From a virus, in IMG/VR virus record IMGVR_UViG_3300025719_000007, positions 1 through 24,444 of that record: a stretch of DNA of 24,444 bases, one strand, 5' to 3'. Below, in pieces: positions 7,522 to 14,577 of this stretch (positions are counted from its first letter, which is position 1; each line of letters begins with the position of its first letter). The notes beneath the pieces were generated by a model. That model saw nothing but the letters and a program-made list of their open reading frames with translations, did no database searches and was not told the origin of the DNA. The translations under genes were made by a program, and so were the position numbers.

Positions 7522-8179
7522 TTCCTGCTCCTGCTCCGAATAGGCTAGTTGGTGCTGTTCCCCATCCACCTGATTTAACACCGTATGATGGAAATGGATT
7601 ATTAGTGTGTATACCGCCACCACCACCAATATTTAAGTTACTTCCTACAGATGGCATTGTTGGCATTGGGCCTTGACCCGGTGCGTTGGCTAATATCTGT
7701 TGTACTGATTGTGATTGTTGTGGCCCTAAGTTACCAAAAAATGAACCAATCCTACTAAGGTAATCATCAATACTACCCAATCGTGCATCGTAGTACCCTT
7801 GCTCATTAAAAATAGATGGCCCCGGAACCCACTTAGTTCCTCCTCCTTGACCCCCTGAACTTACTTGTTGCTGTGGCCCAGCAGTTGTAAAGCTAGCCCT
7901 TGTTCCTTCGTATGGAGAATATTGTGGAGTGCCTTGAAATTTTTCACCAGTTACCATCGGGTTTATACCGAAATTATTTACAGCATCAAATAAACTTTGA
8001 AATTGTTGACCAGAGTAATCTTGAAATTGTCCTTGTCGCAAATTCTGCTGTGACTCATCCCACTGTGGGCCAGTCTGACCGCCACCCCAATTACCCTCCT
8101 CGGGTCTATAAGTAGGTCTTTCTCCACCCTGTTCGTATTGAAAAGGGTTGTATTCTAGTGGTTTAAAATAATAAGCCAT
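7505..8179 (-). CDS. Gln/Gly-rich virion-operon protein, 224 aa
   Basis: This is a low-complexity protein rich in Gly, Gln, Pro, Asn and Tyr, with a tyrosine-rich N-terminus (MAYYFKPLEYNPFQYEQGG) and a Gly-rich C-terminus. One more ordered stretch near residues 120-150 (YYDARLGSIDDYLSRIGSFF) may form a helix. No family is recognised. Its ATG overlaps the stop of the GNAT-like gene by one base, which implies coupled translation. Composition matches the next three proteins, so a shared role as an internal or adhesive virion component is plausible but unproven. Confidence 0.6.
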   Translation of the reverse strand: MAYYFKPLEYNPFQYEQGGERPTYRPEEGNWGGGQTGPQWDESQQNLRQGQFQDYSGQQFQSLFDAVNNFGINPMVTGEKFQGTPQYSPYEGTRASFTTAGPQQQVSSGGQGGGTKWVPGPSIFNEQGYYDARLGSIDDYLSRIGSFFGNLGPQQSQSVQQILANAPGQGPMPTMPSVGSNLNIGGGGGIHTNNPFPSYGVKSGGWGTAPTSLFGAGAGNANNP

Positions 8180-8613
8180 TATATGTTTTTCCTACAAACT
8201 TGGTAAACTTGTTTATAATCAAGTTCAGCTAATTTTTTTGCTAAACCTCTTCTTGCCAATGTTTCCATCTGCGTACAGCCCTGTTCTCTTGCCCAATCTT
8301 CAAACACGGGTGTCTGTGCCTGCCATAAATCCATACTTAAGCCACCCATGAGAACTACTCTGCAAATCTTCTTACTTGGGTGTATAATGATTTCCGTACA
8401 ACCTGCCATCACTACATCGTGAGTAGAAATATCATACAGCACCCATAACTGCATGGCTCTATTAAGTAAGAATTGAAGAACATCGTCAATTTTAAACTCA
8501 CCATCGCTATGCTCCAATGCTTTTTCTAAGTGAGGTTTAGCCTGTTCCCATATGGACTGAACCATATCTTGGCGTATCCCCATTAAAGCAACATCCTCTA
8601 CTGATTTTACCAT
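8179..8613 (-). CDS. GNAT-like protein, 144 aa
   Basis: The fold pattern resembles small phage GNAT-type acyltransferases. An N-terminal helix pair leads to a central strand set (MQLWVLYDISTHDVVMAGCTE, shown here only in outline), a second strand pair ending in RVVLMGGLS, then a helix with WAREQGC, a strand METLARRG and a C-terminal helix with LDYKQVY. This matches the usual GNAT order, though a clear acetyl-CoA loop (Q/RxxGxG/A) is not visible, so activity is uncertain. A gene of this kind commonly follows the tail nozzle gene in T7-like genomes, where gp13 is needed for assembly of the internal core. Here it also lies between the nozzle block and the internal proteins. Confidence 0.55.
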   Translation of the reverse strand: MVKSVEDVALMGIRQDMVQSIWEQAKPHLEKALEHSDGEFKIDDVLQFLLNRAMQLWVLYDISTHDVVMAGCTEIIIHPSKKICRVVLMGGLSMDLWQAQTPVFEDWAREQGCTQMETLARRGLAKKLAELDYKQVYQVCRKNI

Positions 8614-8623
8614 ATATATCTGC

Positions 8624-9130
8624 TTAAAACCCTAAAACCAATGCTTTCCCAGTTGTTGAGTGGATGCTTGTTCCTAGTGTTGTGGATTCACCGCCAAATA
8701 TAATATGCCAATTAGCCCCATCTGATACAATTTCTACTACATCATATTGACTGGATAATTCCTTCGTAGTTGCCCCATCTATAGTCTGCGTACTATTACC
8801 ATCTATTGTGACAGTCCCAGTACCAATATTTTTTATAACCAGCCGTCTACCTGCATTTATCTTGTTACCAACTTCGTCTGTCTGCCCACCTGCGTCATAC
8901 AAATTTACTGAAAAAGTACCGTTACACAATACAACGTCATCAAATATTGAGGCTGTATATGTTGTTGTCTTTACAGGGCTTACATTCCTTTTAGGGAAAT
9001 ATTCATCTGACAGCAGGTCTATCGAAAACGATATCTTGTTAAATTCATCTATAAAATAGTTACGCCTGTATTCATCAGGAGGTTCGTACTGCCTGTACTT
9101 AATATGGCTGAATTTAGTATAATCAACCAT
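8624..9130 (-). CDS. small tail protein with beta domain and shared C-terminal tag, 168 aa
   Basis: The first 50 residues are charged and aromatic (FSHIKYRQYEPPDEYRRNYF) and may attach to the nozzle, whose stop codon overlaps this start by one base. Residues about 55-150 form a beta-rich domain with the pattern ASIFDDVVLCNG, then RRLVIKNIGTGTVTIDG and VVEIVSDGANWHIIFGG, common in phage tail-fibre and decoration proteins. The protein ends in TGKALVLGF, the same nine residues that end the 370-aa fibre protein at 13058-14170, although almost every codon differs. The role is probably structural at the tail tip. Confidence 0.65.
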   Translation of the reverse strand: MVDYTKFSHIKYRQYEPPDEYRRNYFIDEFNKISFSIDLLSDEYFPKRNVSPVKTTTYTASIFDDVVLCNGTFSVNLYDAGGQTDEVGNKINAGRRLVIKNIGTGTVTIDGNSTQTIDGATTKELSSQYDVVEIVSDGANWHIIFGGESTTLGTSIHSTTGKALVLGF

Positions 9131-10707
9131 TAGTTTCTCCCAGCAGGCACCACATCCATATCATAACTATTTAAACGCCAAGCAACATCAGTCGTTGACT
9201 CAACCTTAAATCCTAATAATCTTCCTGTCACTCTACAATCTATTTTGTAATCAGTTGACGGATCAAAAGGAAACGGGCCTTCCCAAGTTGTCGTTTCGCT
9301 TGGACTCATTTGTTTACCTACATAAACATTGACTGGGCCACCGTCCATACTTAGCCTTACCCCACGGCAGAATTTAAGCGTATCCATGCTGTCAAAAAAT
9401 AAAGATTCTCTAACAACATTAGAAGTCATATTGTCTGCATCTTCTTTGTTCCCAGAATCAGCTAAATACAATTCACCGCTACCACCAAGAGGGCCGGGTG
9501 ATGCCATTAATAATTTTGTTTCTGTTATGTCAAATGTAGTGATTTCGTCCCATTGTCCAAGTGAATTATCCCAAGTAGAACCACCAGTCCAAGTGGTACT
9601 ATCACCACCACCCATTGTAGTAGGCACAGCCCCTGCATGAATATACGCCACGTTTGGCAAGTCTCTTAGGCCGATACTATTGTCTTTCCAGTTCCATACG
9701 ACTGCTTTGTTAGCATAATCGGCAGTTCTGTCTGGGTAGCAAGCCCATATTTCTGATCTTTGAAAATAAGGAACAACAAAACATTTGTCAAAATTTGATG
9801 TGTTTAGATTGTTGAATACTTCTCTACGCATACGCTGATCTAACACACTGGTTAAGTTCTGTCCATCATTAATAAAACAATCATTAATACCAAAAACAAA
9901 ATGACCATTATTTATTTCTGCCATACAGCGTCTTGACAAAGCACCTGTCGTTTCACTAATCTTGTAAAATCTAAATACAAATGGCGGCCCTACAAACTGC
10001 ATTCCCCATATACTGTCTTCTTTGTAGATAACAAACGTATCTCTAAGTTCAGCCCCGTCTACAACTTCACCGGGTGTATCTGCAAGTTCATATTCACCTG
10101 CATCTAACGTAGAATCTGTTTCATCCCAACTACTAGGCACAGAATTAAAACTAGCACCAGTAGACCATTTAATCAACCTTGGATAATTAGTGCCTGCCCC
10201 GTTGGTATAGTCCATAGCAATCATAAACTGCTTAAACGATCTCAACGATTGGCACAAGGCACCTGAAGGCCAGTTAGCTAAATCTGTTAATTTGTTTGTT
10301 AAGGAAGGTGGCCCTACCCAAGCCTGTGGTGCGTCAACACCATTATTAAGAAATACAACGCCACCCATAACACCACCAGTCCACCCCTTGGATGTACTCA
10401 TAGAGTAGTCACCTCCTGTGGATCTTGTCATATCGTAGTGTGTAGAACCTTCTGTTGCGTATACCTTTTTTTGACCTGCATACACAACATACATGTCAGA
10501 GCCTTGCCTGATAGATGTAAGCCAGTAAGGTTGGACAATAGGGCTTTCAATTTCACCACTAAAAGCATTAGTATGACCTAAAAACTTTTCTACCGAATTT
10601 TCATAGAACCTTACATTCTGCCCATCTGAAAATGCGTTCTGTGGAAGTTGATAAGGCAGCACATCTTTAACAACGCCTATTTTACCAAGGTCGCTTATTA
10701 TGGGCAT
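9130..10707 (-). CDS. tail nozzle protein (SU10/T7 tail-tube-B type), 525 aa
   Basis: This is a beta-rich protein with an N-terminal segment (LPYQLPQNAFSDGQNVRFYE) that I recognise from the nozzle or tail tubular protein B group of short-tailed phages. It continues with repeated short beta motifs consistent with a propeller (FVIYKEDSIWGMQFVG, FVFGINDCFINDG, SEIWACYPD) and ends in a beta-sandwich-like region with VNVYVGKQMSPSETTTWEG. Known members form the hexameric nozzle below the adaptor ring and close the DNA channel. The ATG follows the preceding stop directly (TAAATG). The nearby adaptor gene and the position before the internal proteins agree with this call. Confidence 0.75.
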   Translation of the reverse strand: MPIISDLGKIGVVKDVLPYQLPQNAFSDGQNVRFYENSVEKFLGHTNAFSGEIESPIVQPYWLTSIRQGSDMYVVYAGQKKVYATEGSTHYDMTRSTGGDYSMSTSKGWTGGVMGGVVFLNNGVDAPQAWVGPPSLTNKLTDLANWPSGALCQSLRSFKQFMIAMDYTNGAGTNYPRLIKWSTGASFNSVPSSWDETDSTLDAGEYELADTPGEVVDGAELRDTFVIYKEDSIWGMQFVGPPFVFRFYKISETTGALSRRCMAEINNGHFVFGINDCFINDGQNLTSVLDQRMRREVFNNLNTSNFDKCFVVPYFQRSEIWACYPDRTADYANKAVVWNWKDNSIGLRDLPNVAYIHAGAVPTTMGGGDSTTWTGGSTWDNSLGQWDEITTFDITETKLLMASPGPLGGSGELYLADSGNKEDADNMTSNVVRESLFFDSMDTLKFCRGVRLSMDGGPVNVYVGKQMSPSETTTWEGPFPFDPSTDYKIDCRVTGRLLGFKVESTTDVAWRLNSYDMDVVPAGRN

Positions 10708-10899
10708 TTATTTCCCTTTTGGTTCTTCGTTTTTGTTCTTTAAGATATTTAAGGAAACCCAGTCTAACAATGTCATTACAGTGCCCAAAAATTCATTATC
10801 TTTAGCCCAGTGTTTATGCACAAACATAGTTAGCATATTTGCCAGTAGTACCAGTTCGCCTGCCATCGCATACCAAGGCTGATTTGTAAATATTTCCAT
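10708..10899 (-). CDS. small membrane protein, holin candidate, 63 aa
   Basis: Two hydrophobic segments are visible, residues about 9-28 (WYAMAGELVLLANMLTMFVH) and about 37-53 (FLGTVMTLLDWVSLNIL), followed by a lysine-rich tail (LKNKNEEPKGK). Size, two membrane spans and a basic C-terminus fit a holin. The upstream neighbour is a coiled coil with a C-terminal membrane segment, as in XhlA/XhlB-type pairs. A GAGGAG ribosome binding site precedes the ATG. No endolysin gene is adjacent, which weakens the call. Confidence 0.5.
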   Translation of the reverse strand: MEIFTNQPWYAMAGELVLLANMLTMFVHKHWAKDNEFLGTVMTLLDWVSLNILKNKNEEPKGK

Positions 10900-10941
10900 T
10901 TTTTAGCTCCTCTGAGTTTAAACTATAATTATGACCCTGAT

Positions 10942-11208
10942 TCATTTTCCAGTCATTCCTATCCAAGCTGCTGCGGCCCCTAAAGCTGTAGCTATAGCAG
11001 TTCCTATCCCCTGTACCGTCTTGATCTTTGTTTCTATTTGGTCAACACGAGTGTGTACTCTACGAATTGTACCTTCGTTGCCTTCTATTTCCTTGTTGTA
11101 ATGGTCAAGAAGTTCATTAATACGTTTATGTCTAAGAGCTTCAATTTCCTCGTGGTTTTTGAATTTCTCTGTTATATGTTCTTTTAAAGAATGTATTTCT
11201 TCTGTCAT
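10942..11208 (-). CDS. coiled-coil protein with C-terminal membrane segment (XhlA-like), 88 aa
   Basis: The frame is open to 11301, but the ATG at 11208 is preferred because it lies four bases after the upstream stop and the longer form would overlap that gene by nearly 90 bp. The protein is a long charged coiled coil (about residues 1-65, with EGTIRRVHTRVDQIETKIKT at the end) followed by one hydrophobic segment (GIGTAIATALGAAAAWIGM, about 67-85) and a short tail. This layout is that of XhlA-type lysis or membrane-associated proteins. The next gene encodes a two-span small protein, so the two may work as a pair at the inner membrane. The function is inferred from topology only. Confidence 0.55.
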   Translation of the reverse strand: MTEEIHSLKEHITEKFKNHEEIEALRHKRINELLDHYNKEIEGNEGTIRRVHTRVDQIETKIKTVQGIGTAIATALGAAAAWIGMTGK

Positions 11209-11212
11209 CTTT

Positions 11213-11635
11213 CTATGGCTTCGGATGAGCTTTTTTAACATCTGCTCTTTTCTTAGAGATTGCATCCCACATAGTTGAATCACCTTCAGCCTTTTCAGCA
11301 AGAGCTACCGTTACATCTTCGATAGATGGGTAGGCTTCTCTTCTCTTATCCTCCCAAGTCATGGCATCAACTCTCTTTTTTTCATCTGCTATAGCATCGG
11401 TTACAACCTTTGCTTCAGCATCAATTTTTGCTTGCCCATGTTTTGCTGTGAGTGATTCAAGTTCAGGAAATTCTGTAATGTCAGTATTAGGTGAACCATC
11501 GTTATATTCAATATGACCCTTTGATCCGTCCCATTGGATTGCCCAAATGTTATCATCCAACCCTAAATCAAAATTCATAGAATCACCATCTATGGTCATA
11601 GCTTTATCTTCAGTAACTACCGTAACTATACTCAT
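11213..11635 (-). CDS. XkdW-like tail-associated protein, 140 aa
   Basis: The N-terminal 60 residues look beta-rich (FDLGLDDNIWAIQWDGSKG). The C-terminal half is helical and ends in a recognisable pattern, W.DKRR.AYPSIEDV..AL, then MWDAI..KRADVKKAHPKP. That resembles the C-terminal motif (YPS..DQL..L, then I..VK..YP) of XkdW-like and tail-fibre-assembly-like proteins. It overlaps the upstream gene by four bases (ATGT/TAA region) and follows the collar fibre by one gene, so a chaperone or fibre-associated role is plausible. The motif match is by eye and was not tested by a profile search. Confidence 0.5.
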   Translation of the reverse strand: MSIVTVVTEDKAMTIDGDSMNFDLGLDDNIWAIQWDGSKGHIEYNDGSPNTDITEFPELESLTAKHGQAKIDAEAKVVTDAIADEKKRVDAMTWEDKRREAYPSIEDVTVALAEKAEGDSTMWDAISKKRADVKKAHPKP

Positions 11636-11934
11636 GTTGTATTCCCCAAAAGATTATTTCGTTTTTCTACCAAGGTATTAAAAATCTTTTGCCCTTTAAC
11701 CGTTTCGTTTCTGAAAGATTCCAGAGCATGTGTTTGCCCTCTATTTGTTTGGCTCATTTCAACTTGTAACATTGGCAACCACGATATAGCACACGCCCAA
11801 TCTTCGATCTGTTCCTCCGATTGTGGATTTTTACCAACAATCTTTGTGTACCAAGCACAACGATGAATCTTGCCATCTTTAACTTCCTCACACGTTGAAC
11901 CTAACGGACAAGTGTTTTCTATTTCTAAACTCAT
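11632..11934 (-). CDS. four-cysteine protein, possible metal binder, 100 aa
   Basis: Four cysteines lie in the first half: Cys9, Cys15, Cys26 and Cys48, with His24 and several acidic residues nearby (CPLGSTCEEVKDGKIHRC). The second half is helical and charged (NRGQTHALESFRNETVKGQK). The spacing suggests a structural zinc or iron-sulfur site, but matches no motif I can name with certainty. The gene lies in the fibre region and overlaps the next gene by four bases. It is probably a conserved accessory gene of this phage group. Confidence 0.6.
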   Translation of the reverse strand: MSLEIENTCPLGSTCEEVKDGKIHRCAWYTKIVGKNPQSEEQIEDWACAISWLPMLQVEMSQTNRGQTHALESFRNETVKGQKIFNTLVEKRNNLLGNTT

Positions 11935-11936
11935 AA

Positions 11937-12701
11937 TTAATCCTTAGTTGCTATAATGACATCCATGTAAGCTGGCGTTGTTATCGAACCAGACAAAGTA
12001 TGACTATGTGAACCACTGCTACCAGTAGATCCCGTGGTGCTACCTGTAGTGCCTGTAACTACAGAATAAGCATCATTACCCATAAACGAAATGGGTGCGT
12101 TTGGTTTGGTGTAAGAGTGACCATGACTCGGCATTTCACTCGTAGTCAATGTATGCGCTCCAGCCGACAAACTATGGGCTGGACTTGATATTCCAGCCGT
12201 ACCACCAGTTCCACCACCAGTTCCTGAAACCACTCTTAACATTTTATCGTTATTGGCAGTCGATTTTGTCCAATCCGTTGGTGCGCCTGACTGGAAAAAA
12301 ACAGCTACCGTACTTGACTCTAAACCACCGCCAGCTAAATCTAAAATTCCCTGTATCGTGTCCTTCTTTGTATTGCCTGAATCTGTAGCATCTCCATGAA
12401 GGAAATAGTCTGAGGCCGTTACCGTGGCATCGGTAAAATCCCCAACAAACGCATCCTTCATCAATGTTTCATCTATTTGATTTGTCGCAATATGGGCTGT
12501 ATCTATACTTGTAGCTGCATAATGTTCAGAATCAATTGCATCATCTGCTATGTGGGCATTATCTATACTACCATCAGTATAATGTTCTGAATCTATAGCA
12601 TCATCAGCTATATTAGCTCCTGAAACAACATCTGCTCCAACTGGAGTTACTATAACAACACCTGAACCTCTACCTAAATTTTTACCTACTATTCCACTCA
12701 T
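11937..12701 (-). CDS. tail fibre protein with collar-type C-terminal domain, 254 aa
   Basis: The N-terminal region (about 28-80) is built from near-repeats ANIADDAIDSEHY, NAHIADDAIDSEHY and TAHIATNQID, about 20 residues apart, a pattern seen in fibre proteins of uncultured marine phages. The C-terminal region matches the phage collar-fibre type: FQSGAPTDWTK, then a Gly/Ser/Thr-rich loop region, LTTSEMPSHGHSYT, SGSHSHTLSGSI and the closing YMDVIIATKD. The histidines in HGHSY and SHSHT are typical of trimeric tips that bind metal along the axis. The protein is likely trimeric and at the receptor-binding end. A GAAGGA ribosome binding site precedes the ATG. Confidence 0.75.
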   Translation of the reverse strand: MSGIVGKNLGRGSGVVIVTPVGADVVSGANIADDAIDSEHYTDGSIDNAHIADDAIDSEHYAATSIDTAHIATNQIDETLMKDAFVGDFTDATVTASDYFLHGDATDSGNTKKDTIQGILDLAGGGLESSTVAVFFQSGAPTDWTKSTANNDKMLRVVSGTGGGTGGTAGISSPAHSLSAGAHTLTTSEMPSHGHSYTKPNAPISFMGNDAYSVVTGTTGSTTGSTGSSGSHSHTLSGSITTPAYMDVIIATKD

Positions 12702-12718
12702 AATTTATATTCCTTCAA

Positions 12719-13048
12719 TTATAATGTTTGATCGAGATAACTGACCACAACATCCACATTGGCAGAACTAGCCGTTGCCGCACATAAATGATCTGTGCCT
12801 TCTATAACAAATTTAGAGGTATGCTCAAAAGTTTCATTAGCACCTAATGCTTGGTCTGAATAAATTTCATAATCCGTTCCACCTCCGTCATCGTCTATAT
12901 AAAGATCGAAAGTTTCTGCTGCTCCTGCTGTCTCACAAAATGTGATAGAGAGAATGGTATAAGTATGTCCACTCACTCCGTTGATGAGAACTGATTCCGA
13001 ATTGGTCACGCCAGCAGTGTGTGACACTTTTAGTAATTCTGTTGCCAT
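12719..13048 (-). CDS. small beta-rich virion protein, 109 aa
   Basis: This compact, acidic, probably all-beta protein contains SESVLINGVSGHTYTILSIT, FDLYIDDDGGGTDYEIY and FVIEGTDHLCAA. The sequence suggests a jelly-roll or Ig-like head-fibre or tail-decoration domain. No named family is recognised. It is one of three small genes set between larger fibre genes and has its own AGGAG ribosome binding site. It is likely a minor structural protein. Confidence 0.65.
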   Translation of the reverse strand: MATELLKVSHTAGVTNSESVLINGVSGHTYTILSITFCETAGAAETFDLYIDDDGGGTDYEIYSDQALGANETFEHTSKFVIEGTDHLCAATASSANVDVVVSYLDQTL

Positions 13049-13057
13049 AATTTTCTC

Positions 13058-14170
13058 CTAGAAGCCCAATACTAGGGCTTTACCTGTACTGGAAATTGAT
13101 GGGTTCATAATTGTTGTTGATGAAGTTATGTTATACGCTAAAATATCTAAATTAGCTCCAAGCTGTGGTGATGTGTCATCAGAAACTTCTGAAATCATAC
13201 CGCTTGTTGAGACTGCGGCAACTTGCCATGCTGATCCACTGTACACTCTTAAATTATCAGCAGAAGTATTAAAATAAAGATCGCCTGCACTTAATGCGTC
13301 ACCATCATTATCGGTTGCTGGGTCGCTTGACTTAGCCCCTAAATAGGTATCATCAAATGTATCGGCTGAAGCGGCTGCTGCTGTAGCTGAACTTGCTGCT
13401 GCGGTGGCACTTGAAGCACTTGCCGTAGCACTGGTTGAACCTGCACTCGCACTGGATGCGGCTGCTGTGGCTGAACTTGCCGATGCCGTGGCAGATGTTG
13501 CGGCTGCATTTTTTGAAGTGGTCGCTGATGAAGAACTTGCACTCGCTTTTATACTGTAATGTTTTGCTGAATATTCGGATGTGTCTACCGTGTCATCTTC
13601 TGCATTAGTTGCCCACTCTTTAGCGGCACCCTTACCTGAAGTATCAGTTACACCTGTACCGCCTATAGCATACGCTTTAGAAGAGTATTCACTGCTTGCA
13701 ACTGTCCCATCTGTTTTAGTAGCCCAGTCTTCTGCAAGATTTGCTACCCAGCTGAGTTGAGCCGAACCGTTTGTTTTTAGTATATAACCAGCAGAACCAT
13801 CGGCTTGAGGCCATTTCAACCCATCTAGGATTAAATCCCCTGTCCCGTTAGGCGTGATGGTGACATCACCATTACTGTCTGTTGATGTAATAGCATTACC
13901 ATTTATATCTAAATTATCTACTTTTAGGTTGTCTATCTTACTTGAACTGTCAACTACAATTGCCTTTGATGCAGTTAAAGCTCCTGCTGTGACATCAACA
14001 AAATTAAGTTCAGAATGCGTAGAAGAGACAACACCAGAAATATTGGGGAAGTCAGTCAACAACATGCTTTTGATATTTCTTATATGATCGTCACCTTCTG
14101 ACCTTGGATCAGTCCCAAGTGGGTTTGTAGCGTCAAGATCATCTAGGTGGGTTACACTTTCTAAGCCCAT
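13058..14170 (-). CDS. tail fibre protein with Ala/Ser stalk, 370 aa
   Basis: Residues 1-112 form an N-terminal domain closely related to that of the 289-aa protein at 14578-15447 (shared LESVT..DDL.A.NP, SEGDDHIRNIK, TDFPNI.GV.S, TDSNGD and PNGTGD), probably the virion anchor. Residues 147-170 and 185-209 hold two copies of an E.WA...V..SEYS.K.Y.I module common in fibres. Residues 208-268 are an Ala/Ser/Thr-rich stalk with a 21-residue repeat. Residues about 273-320 include SDPATDNDGDALSAGDLYF and VYSGSAWQV, another frequent fibre module. The protein ends in the tag TGKALVLGF. It is probably trimeric. Confidence 0.75.
   Translation of the reverse strand: MGLESVTHLDDLDATNPLGTDPRSEGDDHIRNIKSMLLTDFPNISGVVSSTHSELNFVDVTAGALTASKAIVVDSSSKIDNLKVDNLDINGNAITSTDSNGDVTITPNGTGDLILDGLKWPQADGSAGYILKTNGSAQLSWVANLAEDWATKTDGTVASSEYSSKAYAIGGTGVTDTSGKGAAKEWATNAEDDTVDTSEYSAKHYSIKASASSSSATTSKNAAATSATASASSATAAASSASAGSTSATASASSATAAASSATAAAASADTFDDTYLGAKSSDPATDNDGDALSAGDLYFNTSADNLRVYSGSAWQVAAVSTSGMISEVSDDTSPQLGANLDILAYNITSSTTIMNPSISSTGKALVLGF
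13385..13495 (-). repeat. Ala/Ser stalk repeat inside the fibre gene
   Basis: The 16 residues SATASASSATAAASSA occur at residues 226-241 and again at 247-262 of the encoded fibre protein, 21 residues apart. The DNA copies are diverged at third positions, so the repeat is kept at protein level. It probably sets the length of a helical stalk. Confidence 0.6.
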
Positions 14171-14180
14171 TTATTTCTCC

Positions 14181-14561
14181 TTACTGTAAACCAACATCTA
14201 TGACATAAGTACCGTTGTCAGCACCAAAAGCTAATTTTATGTCTACCGTGTCTATACCTTCTACATCCATGTAAAACCATCCAGTAGCACCACTTAAAGC
14301 TGTAAGGTTACCAGAAGCCCCTAACATCGGGCTGGTTGGACTTGTAAAATCCCCTGAAGCTGAAGCTATGGTCGCATAGACTGTATTTGCAGAATGTGGT
14401 TTTGCATAAACCGCAAACTGGTCAAATGCCTGTACTGAAGCAGTTACAAGACAAAAAAGCCTTTTATAATTTCTTGTTTGCACATTCACAACGCTGGTCA
14501 GCACTTGATCCAATGTTGCAGAAGTAGCAGTTTCACTATGAAACGGGCCTACATAAGCCAT
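14181..14561 (-). CDS. small virion-operon protein, 126 aa
   Basis: This beta-rich protein starts with MAYVGPFHSETATSATLDQV and ends with an aspartate/glycine-rich strand region (VEGIDTVDIKLAFGADNG). There is no signal peptide or membrane segment. It lies between the two paralogous fibre genes and has a strong AGGAG ribosome binding site. No family is recognised; a small structural or fibre-adaptor protein is the likeliest role. Confidence 0.6.
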   Translation of the reverse strand: MAYVGPFHSETATSATLDQVLTSVVNVQTRNYKRLFCLVTASVQAFDQFAVYAKPHSANTVYATIASASGDFTSPTSPMLGASGNLTALSGATGWFYMDVEGIDTVDIKLAFGADNGTYVIDVGLQ

Positions 14562-14577
14562 TTTTTATTCTCCTATT

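Noticed and set aside
7522-7629. Longer N-terminus for the 385-aa virion protein
   Set aside because: It lies almost wholly inside the upstream gene, and the ATG at 7521 has a GGAG site at ideal spacing.
11209-11301. Longer N-terminus for the 88-aa coiled-coil protein
   Set aside because: It would overlap the upstream gene by 89 bp; the ATG four bases after the upstream stop is more natural.
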